From Virgibacillus litoralis (GTDB taxonomy: Bacteria > Bacillota > Bacilli > Bacillales > Amphibacillaceae): a DNA stretch of 58,981 nucleotides. A program made the translations under genes and the position numbers. Under the pieces are notes generated by a model, which was given only the letters and a program-made list of their open reading frames with translations, was not told the DNA's origin and did no database searches. Position 1 is the first letter of the stretch. Every line of letters starts with the position of its first letter. Positions 1-8,968 of the stretch are shown here, piece by piece. The DNA lies in NCBI RefSeq assembly GCF_017873675.1, contig NZ_JAGGKK010000024.1, positions 1-58,981 of the forward strand, read 5' to 3'.

Positions 1-41
1 TTTACAATATTCAATTTGAACTCTTTGCTATATTTAGCCAT
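1..41 (-). CDS. IS3-family transposase OrfA, N-terminal fragment at window edge
   Basis: Only the first 13 codons are inside the window; the gene continues to the left. They read MAKYSKEFKLNIV, which resembles the start of the helix-turn-helix OrfA proteins of IS3-family elements. The ATG lies at 39-41. The identification rests on this short stretch plus the adjacent terminal hairpin, so it is tentative. Confidence 0.5.
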   Translation of the reverse strand, partial: MAKYSKEFKLNIV

Positions 42-90
42 ATAAAAACACCCTAAAAGTTAGATTTTTAACTCTAACTTTTAGGGTGCA
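1..90 (-). mobile_element. End of an IS3-like insertion sequence
   Basis: Upstream of the OrfA start there is a perfect inverted repeat with 15-bp arms (50-64 and 73-87, arm ACCCTAAAAGTTAGA) and an 8-nt loop. The element end probably lies near the TGCACCC at 90-84 on the minus strand. A hairpin inside the terminus could shield the transposase from outside transcription. The exact boundary and target duplication cannot be set because the other end is outside the window. Confidence 0.5.
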
Positions 91-128
91 GTACCGTATT
101 GTGTATTCAATACCTACATTGACCTTTT

Positions 129-1721
129 TTATTTTCCAAACGTATTTTTCATTCGTTCGAGTGGATCATCTTCTATTGCAGCATCCCATTGTAAAACCTG
201 GTCGGCATTATAAAGTTCTTTTTTAAGTTCATTATAGTCTACGTTTTGCACGCTTGTTTTATTTTTAAAAGCAAGTCCAGCAACTGCTCCTGCTGATTGA
301 CCAATAATCATAAATACTGGTTCCATGCGGATTGACCCGTAGGCTATATGGGAACTTGATAAACAGACTGGAACTAATAAATTCGTACATTCATCTGCAC
401 GAGGTCGAATGGAGCGATACGAAATCGGATATGGTGAAATGGGAACTTCAACATCTCCCTCATTAACACATTTTCCATCCAATACAACCCTTCTGACATG
501 ATGGGAATCCATTTGATAGGAAGCAAGACCAATCGAATCATTAACACGCGTTTTTCCCAGACAATTATTATCTGTCATTACATATTCGGATCTCATTCTT
601 CTGCTTTCGCGAATATACAATTGTGGTGGCCAGTGCCCGGTACTTTCAAATTCATCTTTTGGCAACCCCCACTGTGAAACCTCCTCACGAACATGTAATG
701 GAACTCGCGTGTCATTTGATAAGAAGTACAACATTCCTAAGTTATAATTCACATGATCCTGAAAAATTTCCTCGCGGGTCTGATAACTGCCTTCTGGCCA
801 TTGATAGTTCATTCCAATATTATCAGTTGATACAGCCCCATAGTTATTCAAATCAGATTTTCCATTAGGAAGCATTATATGAAGATTCATAGCATCCCAT
901 ACACCTGCATTGATATAACGTAATAAAAGCAAATATCTATTTGAATCATACTTTGGGGGTTCTGGAAAAGAAACATGATTCTCAGGATCCTTTGTCAGGC
1001 AAATACGAAAATTATAGGATTGAATCAGGTGATCCCCATCTCCCTGAGATACCTGGGCCGTGGAATCCGCCTCGCTCACTCCATGCAACAGCCCACTATC
1101 CTTATCGCCTTCAATGACATATGGATCAACTGGCGTTTCGAATTTATGATGTGGCTCACCAAAACGAACACCATTATACGTTTCGTCATACGTCGCATTA
1201 GACTCGCGCCCCACCGTGTAGGAAATGTTCGACCTTGCCATCAAATCTCCTTCATAACTAGCATCCACAAAATATGTTCCCTTGAATGTATTGCCGTTTT
1301 CCATCACGATTTCGTTAATCTCTTTATCTTTCACTACGGCTTTTTTAAGATGCTGGTTATAATAGACTGGTATATTGTGCTCTTCTATCCATTTCGTGAA
1401 TACGTGCTTGGCTGCTTTCGGCTCAAATGTCCACTGTTCTTCTTTCCTATAATACTTTCCTATTTTTTTATAGAATTCTCTTGAAAGACCGCCAATCGCA
1501 TCTTTGGCACCTAAGTCAGTCGCTCCAAGTCCACTAGCAGTAATTCCACCGATATGATTTCCAAATTCAGCGATCGCAACGGTCAGCCCCATTCTTTTTG
1601 CTTGAACTGTAGCCGTTATACCTGCTGGTGTCGCACCATATACAATTAAATCTTTTATAATTGTTTGCGGGTTGTTCAAAACTTGTGATGGCACATAGTA
1701 GTTAAGGTTACTAAAATCCAT
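129..1721 (-). CDS. FAD-dependent oxidoreductase
   Basis: A 530-residue flavoprotein of the FAD_oxidored type. An N-terminal Rossmann dinucleotide motif VYGATPAGITA (about residues 27-37) is followed by HIGGITASGLGATD, a signature of this family, and by a C-terminal FAD-binding segment MEPVFMIIGQSAGAVAGLA. The open frame extends 21 codons further upstream, but ATG at 1721 is preceded by an ideal ACGGAGGC site, so that start was chosen. No signal peptide is visible. The substrate is unknown; relatives are found in carbohydrate degradation loci. The gene stands alone between the IS end and a repeat-rich gap and has no evident operon partner. Confidence 0.75.
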   Translation of the reverse strand: MDFSNLNYYVPSQVLNNPQTIIKDLIVYGATPAGITATVQAKRMGLTVAIAEFGNHIGGITASGLGATDLGAKDAIGGLSREFYKKIGKYYRKEEQWTFEPKAAKHVFTKWIEEHNIPVYYNQHLKKAVVKDKEINEIVMENGNTFKGTYFVDASYEGDLMARSNISYTVGRESNATYDETYNGVRFGEPHHKFETPVDPYVIEGDKDSGLLHGVSEADSTAQVSQGDGDHLIQSYNFRICLTKDPENHVSFPEPPKYDSNRYLLLLRYINAGVWDAMNLHIMLPNGKSDLNNYGAVSTDNIGMNYQWPEGSYQTREEIFQDHVNYNLGMLYFLSNDTRVPLHVREEVSQWGLPKDEFESTGHWPPQLYIRESRRMRSEYVMTDNNCLGKTRVNDSIGLASYQMDSHHVRRVVLDGKCVNEGDVEVPISPYPISYRSIRPRADECTNLLVPVCLSSSHIAYGSIRMEPVFMIIGQSAGAVAGLAFKNKTSVQNVDYNELKKELYNADQVLQWDAAIEDDPLERMKNTFGK

Positions 1722-1885
1722 TTTTTGCCTCCGTTCTGTGCTTTCGCTAGCCATGCCTCTAAAAACTAATACATTGCTTATCATTATAGTATTAACATTA
1801 AGTCCTTAATAGGTCTTTAAACATTCCGGTGGACCAGAAGCTTCGCGTACCCCTCTGTTACTACTACAATCGAATCTCCCGTGAA

Positions 1886-1938
1886 AAAAGTGGCATCTGG
1901 GTTGAATAAAGTATTTTTTTAATTCAGATGCCACTTTT
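1886..1938. repeat. Long inverted repeat, possible terminator or element end
   Basis: Perfect 14-bp arms AAAAGTGGCATCTG (1886-1899) and CAGATGCCACTTTT (1925-1938) with a 25-nt A+T-rich loop. It stands upstream of the FAD oxidoreductase and abuts the first copy of the 68-bp direct repeat that starts at 1929. It may be one end of a small non-autonomous element; this is inference. Confidence 0.5.
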
Positions 1939-2245
1939 CATGCTTTGGAGACGATAGTACTTATGACAAAGGTATTTTCTGCTTTAGCAGAAAATGACCT
2001 ATTGAAATTTAGTAGAGGATTTTCGGCGCAGGCCGAAAATCTACATCCTTGGAAGTCATAGCGCTCGAGTTTGAGGGCTACTCGCTCGAGTTTAGGTGTT
2101 CCTCGCTCGAGTTTTGGGGCGTTCCTGGTATTATGGCCATCAGTGAAAAAGTTGTTATTAAAATTTAACATGAATAATGGCACTTTTGTGGCTTGAGAAA
2201 CGATTGTACTTATGAGAAAGGTATTTTCTGCTTTAGCAGAAAATG
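1929..2245. repeat. Repeat island: 68-bp direct repeats, three hairpins, 21-bp tandem array
   Basis: This part of the gap 1722-2280 has no credible gene. Two copies of a roughly 68-bp direct repeat (1929-1996 and 2178-2245) each end in the hairpin ATTTTCTGC-TTTA-GCAGAAAAT (1974-1995 and 2223-2244). A third hairpin at 2018-2041 has the variant arms GATTTTCGGC and GCCGAAAATC. Between them CGCTCGAGTTT occurs three times with a 21-bp period (2062, 2083, 2104). The open frame covering the island on the minus strand only reads these repeats and is not taken as a gene. Confidence 0.75.
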
Positions 2246-2250
2246 GATAT

Positions 2251-2275
2251 AAAAAAAAGCACCCCATGAGGTGCC
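2251..2275 (-). terminator. Rho-independent terminator of the asparagine-synthase-like gene
   Basis: On the minus strand a GCACC-TCATGG-GGTGC hairpin is followed by eight T residues (plus-strand A run 2251-2258). It begins six bases after the stop codon of the gene ending at 2281. Confidence 0.75.
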
Positions 2276-2280
2276 TAAAT

Positions 2281-4041
2281 TTATTTCTCTTTATGATCAC
2301 TATACAATGTCTGCATAAGATTAATTTTCTGGACATAATTCAAATCATTACTTTCAAACAACTTAGACACATCTTTTTCCTTGAACGCTGGATCTATTGC
2401 ATTCATACCACTTGAATATTCGCTTATAGCTTGTTCCCAGTACGCGCTATTCATGACTGTCGACCATTCCGTCCAGGGACCCTGGTTACCTTTAATCAAT
2501 CCGGCTCTTTTACCTATTCCCTCGTTTACCCAGCTTATAAATTGAACAAAGCTGTTAATGTACCATGGGTAATAAGGTAATCGTCCATCAACATGAAACA
2601 GCCATTTAGTGGGCTTTAACAATGGCTTGGTTGCCTTTTGAAACAGTCTCCTGTTAAGCTTCCATTTTTGTTGAACTGCAGCGCTTATTTTGACAGCATC
2701 TTTAGCCATAAAGGGTTCATAGGTGCGAAATAGCCTGCGATTAGCATGAAGGTTGGGTATATTAATATTCATAGAAATTGGCCAAAGCTGAAACCATTCT
2801 TCTGCGGATTCACTCCGAAAACGCCTAATATACTCTAAATGAGCTTGGCGTCGTTTAGTTAATTCTGAAAGTACGTCATCCGTAAACATATTATTTTTTA
2901 AATGCACATCGACTGAATGATCATTTCTTTTAATATGAGGTACAAATGGAAAGCGTCCTGAACCACCGAATTTTTTCACACATGCACCCTTTAAGGAAAC
3001 ATCTGAAAACAGTCCACCAAAAACAGCGGGATACTCGACCAACTTACAGCTTTTGTGAAAACCGTAAGTATGTGCGTGAAAATACTGTGAACCGCCACCA
3101 ACCAAATTTGTGCTAGGCGGCAGTATTTCAAGATAATGCAACTTTCCCCGTTCAGCCAAGTTGAAATTGGCCCCATAAGTATTAGCAGCTCGTTTAGCCA
3201 CTTTTCCTTCTCTGTTCATATGATCAAGGAAAATAAAGGCGTCTCGGGTAGTATCTTCAGGTAACAGGCCAGAAATTGTACGTGAGTCTTCTCCACCACT
3301 AATAAACTGCGCAATATGAGACATTTCATTTGTAATAAGGTCCACATATTTTTGTATACCATTTCTAAGATCGTCAGCTGCTTTATTGATTGATTGATAC
3401 ATGTCTTTTTCTTCAGGTAGCCAGTATGTATTTTTTTGAAATTCAAAGGTACTGCTTATGACAGAATACTCCGTTGCCGGTTTTATCTGGCGGATTGCAT
3501 TGTACATTGTAAATGGAAAAGTTACTACACCATGAAGAATAAAATCGGCTTTTGATATGACATCTATTTTAGCTTGCTGCCCTGCTACATTTGCCAGTAT
3601 ATCGACGTGAGTTGACAGTATAATGGTTGATTCCTGGTATAAAAATACTGGGATAAATGACATTAAATCTGTTATACAAGTTACTTCTGATGAATGCTTA
3701 TTAATAATCAATATAGCAAACGGACCACTCAAATCTTCATCCCATTGCATAACACCTTCACGCCAGCGGTCATAAATTGCTTTAGTACCTGCTACGCCTG
3801 AATTATTATTTAGGAACTTGTTATCCCGAAAGGATAATACAGGCCCACCAATTAACGCACAAATATGCTCAGAATTTTCATAAGGCTGAAATCCATTATA
3901 CAGATTTCGGCTTACAGCTAGAGATCCCCACTCACCATGAAATTCTTCAACTGATGGTTTGTCCTGCTGGTAAATAGACTGAATATCCTGGGTTAATTTC
4001 CCCTTTTTTATAGACTCTTTAGAATATATGAAATCACTCAT
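2281..4041 (-). CDS. Asparagine-synthase-like protein of polysaccharide cluster
   Basis: A 586-residue protein with the two-part layout of asparagine synthetase B: an N-terminal glutamine-amidotransferase-like fold (about 1-190) and a C-terminal ATP-pyrophosphatase domain with the PP-loop SGGEDSR near residue 246. The N-terminus reads MSDFIYSK and lacks the Cys2 nucleophile of true class II amidotransferases, so glutamine hydrolysis is probably lost. The ATG overlaps the stop of the flippase gene upstream by four bases (ATGA), so the two are translationally coupled. Proteins of this type occur in surface-polysaccharide clusters, where amidation of uronic acid residues is one suggested role. 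The acceptor is unknown here. Confidence 0.7.
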   Translation of the reverse strand: MSDFIYSKESIKKGKLTQDIQSIYQQDKPSVEEFHGEWGSLAVSRNLYNGFQPYENSEHICALIGGPVLSFRDNKFLNNNSGVAGTKAIYDRWREGVMQWDEDLSGPFAILIINKHSSEVTCITDLMSFIPVFLYQESTIILSTHVDILANVAGQQAKIDVISKADFILHGVVTFPFTMYNAIRQIKPATEYSVISSTFEFQKNTYWLPEEKDMYQSINKAADDLRNGIQKYVDLITNEMSHIAQFISGGEDSRTISGLLPEDTTRDAFIFLDHMNREGKVAKRAANTYGANFNLAERGKLHYLEILPPSTNLVGGGSQYFHAHTYGFHKSCKLVEYPAVFGGLFSDVSLKGACVKKFGGSGRFPFVPHIKRNDHSVDVHLKNNMFTDDVLSELTKRRQAHLEYIRRFRSESAEEWFQLWPISMNINIPNLHANRRLFRTYEPFMAKDAVKISAAVQQKWKLNRRLFQKATKPLLKPTKWLFHVDGRLPYYPWYINSFVQFISWVNEGIGKRAGLIKGNQGPWTEWSTVMNSAYWEQAISEYSSGMNAIDPAFKEKDVSKLFESNDLNYVQKINLMQTLYSDHKEK

Positions 4042-5342
4042 AACCTATCGCCATCCGATTGTTTATTTTCATAGTTTTTACTTATATGAAGCGTTATTAA
4101 AATTAAACTAATATTAAGTATTGCACCTGAAACTCCAAACAAGGCAATTGCCACTAAATCACTCATAAATACATAATAACCAATTGCTAAAGCAGCAATT
4201 CTTGTAATTAACATAAATACCGTGAATTTCAAATGGAAAGCTTGTGCTGCCAGAACAGGCAGTGCCACAACACTTGGTCTATTGATAAATCCAAAGAAGG
4301 TCCAAAGTGCAATCCATCGTGCATATTCCCCTGCTGTCACCCATTCTGCACCAAATACAAAACTAAAAAGCCAGGGTCCGAAGATGATTACAGTTGCAAA
4401 GGGGATTATCCCTACTGCTCCAAGTGCTATCGTTGCCTTTCTAATCAATTTTGTGAGGTTTTCACCATTGTTGGCAGCTTCAGATATTCGTGGATAAAAA
4501 ACATCGCCTACCGATTTACTAATCAGTTGCGTTGGCAAGCGAAGGACCATTCTTCCAATTGAATAAAAGCCTACAGAAGCTGGACCAAAAAAACTCGTCA
4601 GCAATAAAATTGGCAGGCCCTGCGAGGCAGCATCCAGGAAGACTTCTGGTGCTCTATAGTATGGGAAGTCCCTGTATTTAGTAGCAATTTCCTTAATGGA
4701 TACCTTTTTTGTATGTATATCTGTTTGCTTGTAGTCAGTTTTTCTAGCAAATATGACCATCATCAAGGCTCTCAACCCATTACCTAATGCTGATAGAATA
4801 ATAAGAACAGCTGCCAACGGATAAATAAACCCAATTCCCACTTTACTTCCTTGTACAATTAAGGAATGAAGAAATGCCACTTTGGCTGTAATCGCAAATT
4901 GCTTTGTTCGAATTAACCATTGCTCTGCGACTTGCATAAAGCCTGAAAATACCACAACGATAGGAATTAAATACAAAAATGGAGCGATATCTCCCAAGTT
5001 AAATAATCTAACAACTGGCTGATGAAACACCAACAAGATAATAGCCGTAATAACTGCAATCCCAGTCGAAATATACAACGAAAGTATTATAATTCCTTTA
5101 GCATCCCGATCACTCTTAGGAAGTACAATTGCTATCGGGTAGGTCAACGCTGCAATAGGAGCAATAATGCCAACCACTGCCATAAATACCCCCATTAAAC
5201 CAAAGGCTTCAGGCCCATACAAGCGAGTGATAAAGGGATAAAGTGCCATCGTTACTAATTGAGCTGCAGCTGTTCCAGATGCCATAATTATGACATTGCG
5301 TACAAATGGCTTTTTAGTTAACTTCAAAATTTTACGCTTCAT
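4038..5342 (-). CDS. Wzx-type oligosaccharide flippase
   Basis: A 434-residue polytopic membrane protein of the MOP/polysaccharide_synt family. Hydrophobic helices run along the whole length, beginning after the basic leader MKRKILKLTKKPFVRN. It should flip undecaprenyl-diphosphate-linked repeat units across the membrane. It precedes and overlaps the asparagine-synthase-like gene by four bases and follows the glycosyltransferase with a 26-bp gap, so the three form one transcription unit. A second flippase lies at 22993-24336, so this one may serve a separate polymer. Confidence 0.8.
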   Translation of the reverse strand: MKRKILKLTKKPFVRNVIIMASGTAAAQLVTMALYPFITRLYGPEAFGLMGVFMAVVGIIAPIAALTYPIAIVLPKSDRDAKGIIILSLYISTGIAVITAIILLVFHQPVVRLFNLGDIAPFLYLIPIVVVFSGFMQVAEQWLIRTKQFAITAKVAFLHSLIVQGSKVGIGFIYPLAAVLIILSALGNGLRALMMVIFARKTDYKQTDIHTKKVSIKEIATKYRDFPYYRAPEVFLDAASQGLPILLLTSFFGPASVGFYSIGRMVLRLPTQLISKSVGDVFYPRISEAANNGENLTKLIRKATIALGAVGIIPFATVIIFGPWLFSFVFGAEWVTAGEYARWIALWTFFGFINRPSVVALPVLAAQAFHLKFTVFMLITRIAALAIGYYVFMSDLVAIALFGVSGAILNISLILITLHISKNYENKQSDGDRL

Positions 5343-5368
5343 TCAATACCCCTCTTAAAATATTGAAT

Positions 5369-6409
5369 TTATAATAGTAGAAAATTATATATATGTTTTG
5401 GCACCATGTAACTCAAATCCTTTGTTATTGATCTGACACTTTTTACCTTACAAACTTCATTATATACATGAAGTTTTCGCCTTAGATTAATCTTACGACG
5501 ATTTAAGACCACGAGCACTGTGTCTCTGATTATTTCTGAGAATAATTCTTCTTTAAACAGATTATTACGCCTGTTATGCTCCACCATTTTTGTTAGAACC
5601 TTTGGTAAATGTTCTAATGTACTATCGCTAATCTCACTTTGATAGTTATCATTGAAAAATTCATTAAATACCCTCAATTCTACTTCTGTTAAATCAAATT
5701 TATAAAAATCTAAAATGTCTCGATGAATAGAATCGTTTATTTTTTTCCGTTGAATGATCTTACTGGACTTTGATTTTTTTGTAACATTAGTGTGCCCAGT
5801 TCGATACTTAAGTAATACCTCAGGTAGAATTGACAGCTCACCCACTTTGGAAAGCTGGACCCACATATCATAATCCTGGGCTACAAAATACTCCGGATTA
5901 TACCTAAGCGCATATTTATTTATTGTCTCTAAGCGAAGGAAAGAAGTTGGATTGGCAATACGGTTAAGATATAGTAATCCTGCCTTGATCTCTTCAGAGG
6001 TAATGTTCTTCGGCTTCATTACTTTTTTAAACCTGCCACCGAATATCTCATAGTAAGTCCCAATACCATCTATATTTGGATTGTTTTCCATATAATTAAC
6101 TTGCTTCTCTATTCTTGTTAAATACGCAATATCATCCGAATCCATAATAGCCATATATTTACCTTGTGATTCTTCGAGACCTAAGTTCCTAGTGTATGGT
6201 ATACCTCTGTTAATTTCATTTTTTATTAACCTGATGCGAGGATCTGTATAGGAATTCACTATATTTACCGAATTATCCGTTGAACCATCATCTATTATTA
6301 ATATTTCCAAATACGAATATGTTTGATTAATAATGCTCTCTAAAGCCTCACTAATATATACCTCGCAGTTATATAGTGGTATAAATACGGTGACTAATGG
6401 CTGTTCCAT
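5369..6409 (-). CDS. Family 2 glycosyltransferase
   Basis: A 346-residue cytoplasmic GT-A glycosyltransferase. The N-terminus VTVFIPLYNCEVYISEAL is the usual GT2 nucleotide-binding start, followed by IDDGSTDNS and the metal-binding MDSDD motif around residue 93. The last 130 residues are charged and unlike the core domain. It is the first gene of a three-gene unit with the flippase and the asparagine-synthase-like protein. Donor and acceptor sugars cannot be deduced. Confidence 0.8.
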   Translation of the reverse strand: MEQPLVTVFIPLYNCEVYISEALESIINQTYSYLEILIIDDGSTDNSVNIVNSYTDPRIRLIKNEINRGIPYTRNLGLEESQGKYMAIMDSDDIAYLTRIEKQVNYMENNPNIDGIGTYYEIFGGRFKKVMKPKNITSEEIKAGLLYLNRIANPTSFLRLETINKYALRYNPEYFVAQDYDMWVQLSKVGELSILPEVLLKYRTGHTNVTKKSKSSKIIQRKKINDSIHRDILDFYKFDLTEVELRVFNEFFNDNYQSEISDSTLEHLPKVLTKMVEHNRRNNLFKEELFSEIIRDTVLVVLNRRKINLRRKLHVYNEVCKVKSVRSITKDLSYMVPKHIYNFLLL

Positions 6410-6499
6410 ATGTGTAGCTCCTTAAAATTAAATCCTGAGAACAGTATGGACATATATTTGTTTTCTTAATCGATATGATAATCATACGAGACATACTTA

Positions 6500-6523
6500 A
6501 AAAACCGGCAAATGCCGGTTTTT
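6500..6523 (-). terminator. Terminator of the S8 protease gene
   Basis: Perfect 11-bp inverted repeat AAAAACCGGCA-AA-TGCCGGTTTTT, 11 bases past the protease stop codon. The stem is G+C-rich and followed by T residues in both directions. Confidence 0.8.
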
Positions 6524-6533
6524 AATACTTTAA

Positions 6534-8621
6534 TTACTTGTACGTTACGCTTCTAATCCTCGCTCCATGGTTACCATATGCTGTATTAGAATAGTAGTCA
6601 TACCATTTCAGAATTTGCTGTGTGCCTTGTTCTCTTTTTGTTGCACCATCAATATAACCCGAACTATTTAGGTCGAACCGATATTTAATATCATCTCCAT
6701 GGTTTCCGTATACCGTTTCAGGGTAATATTCATACCAATTCAAATAACGCTGCGTTCCTTTCTCTCTCTTTGATGCTTTTAATAACTTGCCTGCACTATT
6801 TAAATCGAATCGATATCTAATAGCATCTCCATGATTGCCGTACAATGTATTGGGATAATATTCATACCAATTCAGTGTACGCTGTGTTCCTTTTTCTCTC
6901 TTCGATGCTTTTAATAACTTACCTGCACTATTTAAATCGAATCGGTATTTAATAGCATCTCCATGATTGCCGTACACTGTATTGGGATAATATTCATACC
7001 AGTTCAGCGTACGCTGTGTTCCTTTTTCTCTCTTCGATGCCTTTATTACCTTACCTGTATTACTTAAATCAAAGCGATATTTAATAGCATCTCCATGATT
7101 TCCATACACCGTTCGAGGATAATATTCATACCTATTCAGTGTACGCTGTGTTCCTTTTTCTCTTTTCGATGCCTTTATTACATATCCTGCAGTATTTAAA
7201 TCGAAGCGATATTTAATCTTATTTCCATGCTTGCCGTATTCTGTATTAGGATAATATTCATAGTGGTTAGTAACTTCTTGTGTTTTGTCATCTAACTTTT
7301 CAGCATTAATTATATATTCATTGTTATTCAAATTGAATTCATACTTAATATTTTCATTTGCATTTTCTATATTGCTGTTAGGGTAAAATTCCTGAATTTT
7401 TACTAGTTTGCCATCTGCATATTCTTCAGCATAGGTTAAATTGCCATTACTGTTACGGTGATATTTTTTGTTTTGGTCCGAAGAATACTTAACAAAGCCA
7501 TAACCATATACTGTATCTCTACCTGATGAACCTAAATCTTTGACATGGTTAACTAATGTTCTTCTAAGTTCAACAGGTGGCATCCCAGGAAATTTTTGTT
7601 TTAACAATGCCAACATACCACTCACATGAGGTGTTGCTTGTGATGTACCATCGGCTATTCCATATGAGTCATTTAAATATGTACTAATTATATTAACCCC
7701 AGGTGCGGAAAATTCAACTGCTTGCCCTCTTGAAGAAAATTTGGCGATGTTTAACTTTTCATTTACAGCTGATACGCCAATAACATTTTCATATTTAGCT
7801 GGATATATGACAGAGCTATTCTCTCCACCATTCCCGCTTGCGCCAACAATTAGAATACCGTATTTTTCATATGCTTTATCTATGGCCTCCTTTAAGTAAG
7901 AACTATTATCAACATTACCTAAAGAAAGATTTATAATATCCATATTATTTTTAATAGCCCAATCAATTGCTTCAAGTAAACTAAATAGGTTACCTTCACC
8001 ATTTTGATCTAACGCCTTGACAGCAAAAATATCAGCCTCTGGCGCAACACCAACCACTCCAAAATTGTTGAGCTCTGAACCAATGACACCAGCTACATGT
8101 GTTCCATGTCCATTGTCATCTGTCCATTCCGACGTGTATCCAACACTTGAGTAACCGCCCGAGACCTTTAGATCCGAATGGGTAGAGATTCCTGTATCAA
8201 TCACAGCAATATTAACATCTGTTCCGTTGTATCCCTCTCCCCATGCAGAAGAACTATTAATTGATTCTATATTCCATTGTTCTCCTTCTGTTACATTAAA
8301 GTTTGCTGACATTGCCTTGATACCATTACCACCATTTGTTAATGAAACAGGCGCATTATTTTCAATGTGTGTAATGTTTGGATTTTGCTGTAAATCATCT
8401 AAATCACTTTGGTCAATGGATACAGAAATTGCTGACAAACTACTAAACACATAATCTACTTCATTACTTTTATCGATAATCATCTCTTTACCAATATTAT
8501 TATCGTATCCAATAATTACTTCCAATTCACTATCATTCATTGCAAATGAGATTACTGGATGGTAGAAAATAATAAATGATATAGAGATAAAAACCAGAAA
8601 AAATTTATTTATCTTTGACAA
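6534..8621 (-). CDS. Secreted subtilisin-like (S8) serine protease with 44-residue repeats
   Basis: A 695-residue exported protease. A signal peptide (residues 1-28, ending SFA) and a short propeptide precede an S8 domain with the triad Asp142 (AVIDTGIS), His172 (NGHGTHVAG) and Ser327 (GTSQATPHVSG); Asn264 fits the oxyanion position. From about residue 395 the protein consists of about seven units of 44 residues with the core YYPxTxYGNHG and KYRFDLN. The units are nearly identical at DNA level (132-bp period, seen at 6565, 6697, 6829). The start is TTG at 8621, preceded by GGGGAGGG. The repeats may bind a wall polymer or a surface ligand; that is inference. The gene has its own terminator and stands apart from its polysaccharide neighbours. 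Confidence 0.88.
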   Translation of the reverse strand: MSKINKFFLVFISISFIIFYHPVISFAMNDSELEVIIGYDNNIGKEMIIDKSNEVDYVFSSLSAISVSIDQSDLDDLQQNPNITHIENNAPVSLTNGGNGIKAMSANFNVTEGEQWNIESINSSSAWGEGYNGTDVNIAVIDTGISTHSDLKVSGGYSSVGYTSEWTDDNGHGTHVAGVIGSELNNFGVVGVAPEADIFAVKALDQNGEGNLFSLLEAIDWAIKNNMDIINLSLGNVDNSSYLKEAIDKAYEKYGILIVGASGNGGENSSVIYPAKYENVIGVSAVNEKLNIAKFSSRGQAVEFSAPGVNIISTYLNDSYGIADGTSQATPHVSGMLALLKQKFPGMPPVELRRTLVNHVKDLGSSGRDTVYGYGFVKYSSDQNKKYHRNSNGNLTYAEEYADGKLVKIQEFYPNSNIENANENIKYEFNLNNNEYIINAEKLDDKTQEVTNHYEYYPNTEYGKHGNKIKYRFDLNTAGYVIKASKREKGTQRTLNRYEYYPRTVYGNHGDAIKYRFDLSNTGKVIKASKREKGTQRTLNWYEYYPNTVYGNHGDAIKYRFDLNSAGKLLKASKREKGTQRTLNWYEYYPNTLYGNHGDAIRYRFDLNSAGKLLKASKREKGTQRYLNWYEYYPETVYGNHGDDIKYRFDLNSSGYIDGATKREQGTQQILKWYDYYSNTAYGNHGARIRSVTYK
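6540..7430 (-). repeat. 132-bp tandem coding repeats in the protease C-terminus
   Basis: Near-identical 132-bp units encode the 44-residue repeat of the S8 protease. The inner four are the most alike, which suggests recent expansion by slippage or recombination; the outermost two have diverged. Copy number may vary between strains. Confidence 0.8.
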
Positions 8622-8968
8622 CTCTAATGTCCCTCCCCTTTAACCTCAAATTGCTTCTTACTAGATTTTATCAGTTAGAGTGATATTTGTCTGTTATATT
8701 TACTAAATAGGCTAATTTTTATGTTGAAATTGCATACATAGTTTTACATTTCATATTACTAATTGGAAACCAAGGGTATATCTCCTATATACTTTTATAG
8801 TTTTATTAATGGTATACTCGTCATAGATATGAATAATTGGTTACTATCAGAGTTCGTGATTTATTCGTTTTAATAAAAACACCATTTATTTATCAAAACT
8901 TTATTTCATTTGAACAAGAAATATTATATAATGTACTATCTAACATAGTAAAAGGAGCAATCTCTTAC
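8622..8968. other. Divergent intergenic region between protease and Wzy-like gene
   Basis: This A+T-rich gap of about 350 bases separates two divergent genes and must hold both promoters. A TATACT at 8813-8818 and a TTGCAT-N18-TATTAC arrangement (about 8728-8757) are candidate plus-strand promoter elements, neither strong. The open frame upstream of 8969 adds 44 codons without a ribosome site and is not considered coding. Confidence 0.35.

Noticed and set aside
1929-2245. CRISPR array
   Set aside because: Repeats are only two or three, imperfect, and are not separated by uniform unique spacers; no cas genes are present.
1938-2336. 132-codon minus-strand frame with KLER repeats
   Set aside because: It only reads the intergenic hairpins and 21-bp repeats, overlaps the terminator and the 3' end of the next gene, and has no ribosome site.
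2281-4041. Lasso-peptide cyclase, because it is asparagine-synthase-like
   Set aside because: No short precursor peptide, no transglutaminase-like B protein and no lasso exporter are nearby; all neighbours are polysaccharide genes.
4222-4562. Plus-strand frames opposite the flippase and similar antisense frames elsewhere
   Set aside because: They are shadows of the real genes, without ribosome sites or recognisable domains.
8837-8968. N-terminal extension of the Wzy-like protein
   Set aside because: No ribosome site and no hydrophobic pattern; the ATG at 8969 has AAAGGAG at good spacing.
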